The translations under genes and the position numbers were made by a program. From NCBI GenBank assembly GCA_027023915.1, contig JALVUB010000218.1, positions 1 to 5,608 of the forward strand: a DNA stretch of 5,608 nucleotides, in the 5' to 3' direction. Origin of the DNA: Sedimenticola sp. (GTDB lineage Bacteria > Pseudomonadota > Gammaproteobacteria > Chromatiales > Chromatiaceae). The notes under the pieces are model-generated. The model did not search any database. It was not told the DNA's origin and saw only the letters and a program-made list of their open reading frames with translations. Shown piece by piece: positions 1-5,608 of this stretch. How positions within the stretch are numbered: the stretch's first letter is position 1; every line of letters starts with the position of its first letter.

Positions 1-61
1 GGTTTTCCGGCAGGTCGAAAAGATCCTCGTAGCGGGCCTTGCGTTCGGCTGGGGCGGTCAT
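1..61 (-). CDS. Uma2-like family protein, N-terminal fragment (cut by window edge)
   Basis: Reading leftward from the ATG at 61-59, the frame stays open to the window edge and gives 20 residues, MTAPAERKARYEDLFDLPEN. An initial basic stretch followed by RYEDLxxLPEN matches the usual start of Uma2-family (DUF820) proteins, which have a PD-(D/E)XK-like nuclease fold and mostly unknown function. The rest of the gene, including any catalytic residues, lies outside the window. An AGGA Shine-Dalgarno-like element sits just upstream of the ATG on the minus strand (about 64-67), which supports this start. The gene has the same orientation as acs but is separated from its stop by about 320 bases of repeat-bearing DNA, so it is probably transcribed separately. 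The family call rests on a short N-terminal motif and could be wrong; the start codon is more secure than the name. Confidence 0.55.
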   Translation of the reverse strand, partial: MTAPAERKARYEDLFDLPEN

Positions 62-101
62 GGTTCCTGTGTAGCAGATGCCGGGTTCAACCGCAAGGCG
101 T

Positions 102-119
102 CCACGGGCTCTGCCGTGG
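102..119. repeat. Short hairpin at the edge of the repeat region
   Basis: CCACGG at 102-107 is the exact reverse complement of CCGTGG at 114-119, with a 6-base loop. One more C-G pair (109 with 113) can form if G108 is bulged out. The right arm overlaps the first bases of the composite palindrome starting at 116, so the two structures are mutually exclusive or belong to one larger element. It lies about 40 bases upstream of the Uma2-like start. There is no T-tract on either side, so a Rho-independent terminator is not supported. Confidence 0.45.
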
Positions 120-194
120 GTCGGACTTCAGTCCGACAAGCCGCCTGGATGCTGGCCGAAAACAGCGTCATTGTCGGGCTGAAGCCCGACCCAC
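116..194. repeat. Composite palindromic repeat unit 1 (REP/BIME-like)
   Basis: Two 23-base elements face each other, at 116-138 and 172-194, separated by 33 bases. Each contains its own palindrome. The left core is GTCGGACTTCAGTCCGAC (120-137), with 8-bp arms around TC. The right core is GTCGGGCTGAAGCCCGAC (173-190), with 8-bp arms around GA. The two whole elements are also reverse complements of each other apart from two positions, with outer ends GTGGG and CCCAC. This head-to-head arrangement of two palindrome types resembles bacterial REP/BIME elements, which in other bacteria are associated with RAYT (TnpA_REP) transposases. It lies between the acs stop and the Uma2-like start, where it could protect the acs mRNA 3' end or aid termination; that role is inference. 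Confidence 0.8.
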
Positions 195-268
195 AGATGG
201 GGGCGGAAGCATCGTTCGGCGCGAGGACGGGCTTCCGTCGGATCGGCGTCCCTGCCGCGACCAACTGC

Positions 269-340
269 CGTAGGTCGGACTTCAGTCCGACAGGTTGGGC
301 TGTCGGTGTCTCCTGGTGTCGGGCTGAAGCCCGACCTACG
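269..340. repeat. Composite palindromic repeat unit 2 (REP/BIME-like)
   Basis: This is a second copy of the same design, closer to the acs stop. The left element (270-292) carries core GTCGGACTTCAGTCCGAC and the right element (317-339) carries core GTCGGGCTGAAGCCCGAC, separated by 24 bases. The outer flanks are CGTAGG on the left and CCTACG on the right, which extends the pairing by one base compared with unit 1. Where unit 1 has GTGGG/CCCAC, this unit has GTAGG/CCTAC, so both partners changed together. The DNA between the arms is unrelated to that of unit 1, so only the palindromes are conserved. The two units are 74 bases apart (195-268). Family assignment to REP-type repeats is by architecture, not by a database match. 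Confidence 0.8.
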
Positions 341-347
341 ATAGGGC

Positions 348-366
348 ACCTCGAAAAAATCGAGGT
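348..366. repeat. Perfect 7-bp hairpin just 3' of acs
   Basis: ACCTCGA (348-354) and TCGAGGT (360-366) are exact reverse complements around a loop of five A on the plus strand, which reads as five T in the acs direction. It begins about 15 bases after the acs stop, a normal place for a terminator or an mRNA 3'-end structure. However, the T-run lies in the loop rather than after the stem, so it is not a canonical Rho-independent terminator. It may act together with the palindromes further along the transcript. Confidence 0.45.
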
Positions 367-381
367 TCCCGATGATGAGCC

Positions 382-2322
382 TCAGCGGTTGAGCCGGTTC
401 TCGATGAGGTGATCCACCACCGAGGGGTCGGCCAGGGTGGTGGTGTCGCCCAGGTTGTCCAGCTCGTTGGCGGCGATCTTGCGCAGGATGCGGCGCATGA
501 TCTTGCCCGAGCGGGTTTTTGGCAGGCCCGGCGCCCACTGGATGAAGTTGATCTTGGCGATGGGGCCGATCTCCTTGCGCACCAGGTCCACCAGCTCCTG
601 CTTCAGCTCGTCGGTACCCTCCTCGCCGGCCATGAGAGTCACGTAGGCATAGATGCCCTGGCCGGTGATGGGGTGGGGGAAGCCCACCACCGCCGCCTCG
701 GCCACCTTGGGATGGAGCACCAGGGCCGATTCGATCTCGGCGGTGCCCAGGCGGTGGCCGGAGACGTTGAGCACGTCGTCCACCCGGCCGGTGATCCACC
801 AGTAGCCGTCCTCGTCGCAGCGCGCGCCGTCGCCGGTGAAGTAGTAGCCGGGGTAGGTGGAGAAGTAGGTCTCCTTGAAGCGCTTGTGGTCGCCGTACAC
901 GGTGCGCATCTGGCCCGGCCAGGGGAACTTGATAACAAGGTTGCCGCGGTTGGGCGGCTCCAGCTCGTTGCCCTGGTCGTCCATCAACCCCGGCTGGATG
1001 CCGAAGAAGGGGCGGCTGGCCGAGCCGGGCTTGAGGCCGTGGGCGCCCGGCAGGGGGGTGATCAGGTGGCCGCCGGTCTCGGTCTGCCACCAGGTGTCCA
1101 CGATGGGGCAGCGGCTGTCGCCCACCACCTTGTAGTACCACTCCCAGGCCTCGGGGTTGATGGGCTCGCCCACGGTGCCCAGCAGCCGCAGGCTGGCGCG
1201 CGAGGTCTTCTTCACCATCTCGTCGCCGCAGGCCATGAGGGCGCGGATGGCGGTGGGCGCGGTGTAGAAGATGTTCACCTTGTGCTTGTCCACCACCTGC
1301 CAGAAGCGGGAGGCGTCGGGGTAGGTGGGGATGCCCTCGAACATCATCGAAATGGCGCCGTTGGCCAGGGGGCCATAGACGATGTAGGTGTGGCCGGTGA
1401 CCCAGCCCACGTCGGCGGTACACCAGAAGATCTCGCCCTCGTGGTAGTCGAAGGTGAGCTTGTGGGTGATGGCCGCATAGACCATGTAGCCGCCGGTGGT
1501 GTGCAGCACCCCTTTCGGCTTGCCGGTGGAGCCGGAGGTGTAGAGGATGAAGAGCGGGTCCTCGGCGTCCATGGGTTCCGCCGGGCAGTCGGCGGAGGCC
1601 CCTTCCATTGCTTCGTGGTACCAGATGTCGCGCCCGTCGTGCCAGTCGATGGCCTCGCCGCCGCGGCGCACCACCACGCAGGTGTGGACGTTGGGACAGC
1701 TCTCCAGCGCCTCGTCGGCGTTGGCCTTCAGCGGCACCTTCTTGCCGCCACGGATGGACTGGTCGGCGGTAATCACCGTCTGGCAGTCGGAGTCGAGAAT
1801 GCGGTCCTTCAGGGAGTCGGGGGAGAAGCCGCCGAAGACCACCGAGTGGATGGCGCCGATGCGGGCGCAGGCCAGCATGGCCACCGCCGCCTCGGGGATC
1901 ATGGGCATGTAGATGGCCACCCGGTCCCCCTTCTTCACGCCCCGGCTCTTGAGCACGTTGGCGAACCTGCACACCTCCTCGTACAGTTCGCGGTAGGTGA
2001 TGTGGCGGTCCTCGCCGGGATCGTCGCCCTCCCAGATGATGGCGGTCTGGTCGCCGCGGCTCTCAAGGTGACGGTCGAGACAGTTGTAGCAGGCGTTGAG
2101 CTTGCCGTTCTCGAACCAGCGGATGCGGATCTCGTCCTTGTAGTCCCAGTCGAGGACGTTGTCCCACTTCTCGAACCAGGTGATGTACTTCTCGGCCTGC
2201 TCCGCCCAGAACCCTTCCGGATCCTCCACCGAGCGGCGGTACATCGCCTCGTACTGCTCGGCGGTGACATTGGCGTTGGCGGCGAACTCCCCGGGAACGG
2301 GATAGAAGGCTTCTTCGGACAT
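382..2322 (-). CDS. acs: Acetyl-CoA synthetase (AMP-forming acetate-CoA ligase)
   Basis: This cytoplasmic enzyme of the ANL adenylating superfamily converts acetate, ATP and CoA to acetyl-CoA, AMP and PPi through an acetyl-AMP intermediate. The 646-residue protein is close to the roughly 650 residues usual for bacterial Acs. Visible motifs, in order, are the phosphate-binding loop YTSGSTGKPKG (261-271), TVGEPI (383-388), DTWWQTETGG (409-418), the ATP-ribose Asp in TGD (Asp498), the hinge GRVDDV (512-517), SGHR (521-524) and the C-terminal PKTRSGK (601-607). By alignment to the Salmonella enzyme, the acetate-pocket residues appear as Val308, Thr309, Val384 and Trp412. The Trp favours acetate over longer acids. 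Lys607 lies in the PxxxxGK context acetylated by Pat-type enzymes and deacetylated by sirtuins, so post-translational control is likely. The ATG is preceded by AAGGGGG with an 8-base spacer. The gene is divergent from hsdM and appears intact and monocistronic. Confidence 0.97.
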   Translation of the reverse strand: MSEEAFYPVPGEFAANANVTAEQYEAMYRRSVEDPEGFWAEQAEKYITWFEKWDNVLDWDYKDEIRIRWFENGKLNACYNCLDRHLESRGDQTAIIWEGDDPGEDRHITYRELYEEVCRFANVLKSRGVKKGDRVAIYMPMIPEAAVAMLACARIGAIHSVVFGGFSPDSLKDRILDSDCQTVITADQSIRGGKKVPLKANADEALESCPNVHTCVVVRRGGEAIDWHDGRDIWYHEAMEGASADCPAEPMDAEDPLFILYTSGSTGKPKGVLHTTGGYMVYAAITHKLTFDYHEGEIFWCTADVGWVTGHTYIVYGPLANGAISMMFEGIPTYPDASRFWQVVDKHKVNIFYTAPTAIRALMACGDEMVKKTSRASLRLLGTVGEPINPEAWEWYYKVVGDSRCPIVDTWWQTETGGHLITPLPGAHGLKPGSASRPFFGIQPGLMDDQGNELEPPNRGNLVIKFPWPGQMRTVYGDHKRFKETYFSTYPGYYFTGDGARCDEDGYWWITGRVDDVLNVSGHRLGTAEIESALVLHPKVAEAAVVGFPHPITGQGIYAYVTLMAGEEGTDELKQELVDLVRKEIGPIAKINFIQWAPGLPKTRSGKIMRRILRKIAANELDNLGDTTTLADPSVVDHLIENRLNR

Positions 2323-2330
2323 GGCGGGTT

Positions 2331-2337
2331 CCCCCTT
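2331..2337 (-). promoter_or_regulatory. Ribosome binding site of acs
   Basis: On the minus strand the sequence reads AAGGGGG, then 8 bases, then ATG. This is close to the AAGGAGG consensus and well spaced, and it supports the start at 2322. Confidence 0.7.
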
Positions 2338-2359
2338 GTTGGTTTTCGGTTGTACTGGC

Positions 2360-2395
2360 TGGATAACAACGCGCGCTGTGCGTGATTGGATAACA
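2360..2395. promoter_or_regulatory. Direct repeat TGGATAACA upstream of acs
   Basis: The 9-base word TGGATAACA occurs at 2360-2368 and again at 2387-2395, a period of 27 bases, within the 198-base region shared by the divergent acs and hsdM genes. On the acs strand each copy reads TGTTATCCA, containing TGTTAT, which matches the sigma70 -10 consensus at four of six positions. The copies could therefore be tandem weak promoters or paired binding sites for a regulator of acs. No convincing -35 partner or known operator consensus was found. The repeat is directly visible; its role is inference. Confidence 0.35.
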
Positions 2396-2447
2396 TTTTT
2401 CCGTGCCGCGCCACCCCTTTTGAACAGCGAAGCTCATCCCGTTGCCT

Positions 2448-2476
2448 TTTCCGGGGAAGGGCCGCTGGCGTATGAT
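2448..2476 (+). promoter_or_regulatory. Candidate sigma70 promoter of hsdMS
   Basis: TATGAT at 2471-2476 matches the -10 consensus at five of six positions. Exactly 17 bases upstream is TTTCCG (2448-2453), a weak -35 with three of six matches. Transcription would begin near 2483, leaving a leader of about 38 bases before the hsdM ATG. The good -10 and the spacing make it plausible; the poor -35 keeps confidence low. Confidence 0.35.
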
Positions 2477-2520
2477 CGCAACGATTCCGCCATCCGGTCA
2501 GTCCCTTGAGAGGTTAAGGA

Positions 2521-4060
<1,540 letters not shown>

Positions 4061-4071
<11 letters not shown>

Positions 4072-5440
4072 CCAGAGAGATTCGCTAACAAAAGAGCTAT
4101 TTAGGTTGCCACCTGGTTGGCGCTGGGAATGGTTCACAGATGTAATGGACGTCAAGGGCGGCACGCAGCCCCCAGCATCAGAATTTATTGATCATCCGAA
4201 AGAGGGCTATGTGCGTCTAGTTCAAATAAGAGATTTCGATACTGACGAACATAAAACATATATCCCAGATTCAAAAAAATGGAGAAAATGCAAAACAGAT
4301 GATGTTCTCATCGCGCGTTATGGTGCAGCACTTGGGCGTATTTGCAAAGGGCTAGAAGGCGCATACAATGTTGCATTAGCAAAAGTTGACAACAAAAAAT
4401 TACACAAGCAATTTATTTTTTATCTACTTAAATCGAAATACTTCCAAGGCCCACTTTTGGCTTCTGGGGCGAGGAGCGCGCAATCTGGTTTTAACAAACA
4501 AACATTGTCTGTAATTACACTTCCAATCCCACCATTAGAAGAACAACGCGCCATCGCCCACATCCTCGGCACGCTTGACGACAAGATCGAGTTGAACCGG
4601 CAGATGAACCGCACACTGGAGGCCATGGCCCAGGCGCTGTTCAAGAGCTGGTTCATCGACTTCGACCCGGTGGTGGTCAACGCCCTGCGCGCCAGCAACC
4701 CCGTACCCGAAAAATTCGCCCAACGCGCCGCCCACCACCGCGACAACCCCGACGCCCTGCGCCTGCCCGAAGAGATCCTGCGCCAGTTCCCTGATCGCTT
4801 CCAGGACTCCGAGCTGGGGCCGATTCCGGAGGGGTGGGAGGTTGGAATATTAGCTGACCTTGCGGAGTTAAATTCGGATAGCTGGAACCAAAAAACTCTG
4901 CCGGACGAAATTTTATATGTCGATTTGTCTAATACAAAATTCGGTATTATCGAATCGGTGAAAAATTTTAACAAACAAGATGCGCCCAGTCGAGCACGCA
5001 GAATATTGAAACCCGGTGATACCATTATTGGCGTAGTGCGCCCTGCAAACAAATCTTACGCCATGGTAGGAGAGACGCCTAACATTCTAACCGGAAGCAC
5101 AGGATTTGCCGTTCTTAGCCCGAAGTCTGCGGTGTTTCGTGAATATGTTTATCTTCAGGCGACAAACGAAGAAAACATAACTCGCTTAGCCCGCTTGGCT
5201 GATGGCGCAGCCTATCCTGCCGTGCGCCCAAATGTTGTTGCAGATACAAAATGCGTGATTTCAGATGAACAGGTGCTAAAGCTGTTTCACGAAGCAACTG
5301 TCGCCTTATACGATAAATTTCACAAGAATAATTCTGAATCGGAAACTCTATCGATCCTCCGCGACACCCTCCTCCCCAAACTCATCTCCGGCGAGCTGCG
5401 GGTGCCGGATGCCGAGAAGCTGTTGGAGGATGCTCTGTGA
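4061..5440 (+). CDS. hsdS: Type I restriction-modification specificity subunit HsdS
   Basis: HsdS determines which bipartite DNA sequence the HsdM/HsdR partners modify or cut. The 459-residue protein, a usual length, has the classic two-TRD plan. TRD1 (about 18-160) begins at LPPGWRW. The central conserved region (about 157-257) starts with PPLEEQRAIAHILGTLDDKI and contains the long helix LNRQMNRTLEAMAQALFKSW. TRD2 (about 253-400) begins with the parallel motif GPIPEGWE. The distal helix ends in LRDTLLPKLISGELRV (433-448). The repeated P-x-GW entry motifs mark the internal duplication of the family. The next in-frame Met is residue 29, inside TRD1, so the ATG at 4061 is the sensible start. 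The coding DNA is strongly mosaic: both TRDs are AT-rich, while the central and distal conserved parts are GC-rich like hsdM. This suggests recognition domains of foreign origin. The target sequence cannot be predicted from the window. Confidence 0.95.
4075..4540 (+). other. AT-rich segment of hsdS encoding TRD1
   Basis: Composition drops sharply just after the hsdM stop and recovers near the start of the central conserved region (codons for LEEQRAIA). By direct count, 4381-4440 has 12 G/C out of 60 and 4261-4320 has 22 of 60, whereas 4681-4740 in the central region has 43 of 60. The segment uses many AAA, AAT and TTA codons that are scarce in hsdM. The right edge is placed at about 4540 by eye. 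The most likely reading is a recognition domain acquired from a lower-GC donor. Confidence 0.7.
4846..5345 (+). other. AT-rich segment of hsdS encoding TRD2
   Basis: Composition falls again immediately after the codons for the PEGWEV entry motif and rises at about 5345, inside the distal conserved helix. Direct counts are 17 G/C of 60 for 4921-4980 and 22 of 60 for 5281-5340, against 37 of 60 for 5341-5400. The low-GC block therefore contains TRD2 plus the first half of the distal conserved helix (to about residue 428). Edges are by eye. It fits a second, separately acquired recognition domain. Confidence 0.7.
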
Positions 5441-5608
5441 GCCAGCGGGTGCCGGTCGCTCCCAAACCACTGTATTCGGTGCGGTGCTGTTCCGGCGGGC
5501 TTGTTGTTAAACGATAAGGCGATTTGGTTAAATAACGCGAATGCTTATTCGTCGCTCGTTAAACAAGGACTCTTCCAAGGGTCAAAAAGTTGTCGGATTT
5601 TCAGACTA
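5441..5608. other. Non-coding or gene-edge DNA after hsdS, unassigned
   Basis: No gene can be defended here. GTTAAAC occurs at 5506-5512 and 5558-5564, with the variant GTTAAAT at 5527-5533, all in the same orientation. A small perfect hairpin, CGAAT-GCTT-ATTCG, spans 5538-5551. A second, with one G-T pair, spans 5568-5583. Three short frames stay open to the window edge: plus-strand from an ATG at 5541 (22 codons, no ribosome binding site), plus-strand in the hsdS frame after its stop, and minus-strand from 5607 down to a stop near 5545. None has a recognisable motif. No Rho-independent terminator for hsdMS is visible. The start of hsdR is not seen. Confidence 0.4.

Noticed and set aside
80..100. 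GGGTTCAACC resembling a tRNA T-arm
   Set aside because: No acceptor, D-arm or anticodon stem can be placed around it, and it lies directly upstream of a protein-coding start.
128..1972. Long minus-strand open frame of 614 codons overlapping acs
   Set aside because: It lies in another frame of the clearly coding acs sequence, has low-complexity Arg/Gly/Pro/His-rich composition typical of GC-rich shadow frames, and runs through the non-coding palindromes.
409..2385. Plus-strand open frame of 658 codons antisense to acs
   Set aside because: It is antisense to a fully motif-supported acs. Its composition is dominated by Gly, Val, His and Ala with no domain signature, as expected for antisense of a GC-rich gene.
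2440..2483. CGTTGC...GCAACG inverted repeat around the hsdM -10 as an operator
   Set aside because: The arms are only 6 bases, separated by 32 bases, and do not extend. This is easily expected by chance in such a region.
5506..5564. GTTAAAC words as an integron attC recombination site
   Set aside because: The words fit the GTTRRRY core, but all copies are in the same orientation. An attC site needs an opposed RYYYAAC partner and paired inner boxes, which are not present.
5568..5583. Hairpin near the window end as terminator of hsdMS
   Set aside because: The stem is followed by A residues, not T, on the plus strand, and on the minus strand the T-run precedes the stem. Neither direction gives a Rho-independent terminator.
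5541..5608. Short plus-strand gene start MLIRRSLNK...
   Set aside because: It has only 22 codons to the edge, no ribosome binding site at a usable distance and no recognisable motif; another plus frame and a minus frame are equally open.

Overview
The window looks like chromosomal DNA of a GC-rich proteobacterium. The GC-rich codon use of acs and hsdM, the family of short GC-rich palindromes, and the Uma2-like start at the left edge together suggest a gammaproteobacterium. This placement is inference, because no rRNA or other marker gene is present.

Layout from left to right. Positions 1-61 hold the first 20 codons of a minus-strand gene that resembles a Uma2-family (DUF820) protein. Positions 62-381 are non-coding and carry two composite inverted-repeat elements (116-194 and 269-340). 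Each element is built from two palindromes, in the style of REP/BIME repeats, and there are two further simple hairpins. Positions 382-2322 encode a complete minus-strand acetyl-CoA synthetase (acs). Positions 2323-2520 are a divergent promoter region between acs and the restriction-modification genes. Positions 2521-4071 (hsdM) and 4061-5440 (hsdS) form a tightly coupled plus-strand operon for a Type I restriction-modification methyltransferase. Positions 5441-5608 are AT-leaning DNA with short repeats and no gene that can be defended.

How the genes relate. HsdM (AdoMet-dependent N6-adenine methyltransferase) and HsdS (DNA-recognition subunit with two target recognition domains) would assemble into a modification complex that reads a bipartite target. 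The restriction subunit HsdR is not in the window. It may lie beyond position 5608 or elsewhere, or be absent. Acs is an ordinary acetate-activating housekeeping enzyme with no evident functional tie to the restriction system.

The most notable signals are three. First, base composition alternates sharply along hsdS and follows its domain structure: AT-rich recognition domains sit between GC-rich conserved segments, which fits exchange of recognition domains from lower-GC donors. Second, the paired palindromes downstream of acs show compensatory base changes both within each palindrome and between partners. Third, the DNA after hsdS has an unexplained repeat-like character. I see no clearly new multi-gene system here.
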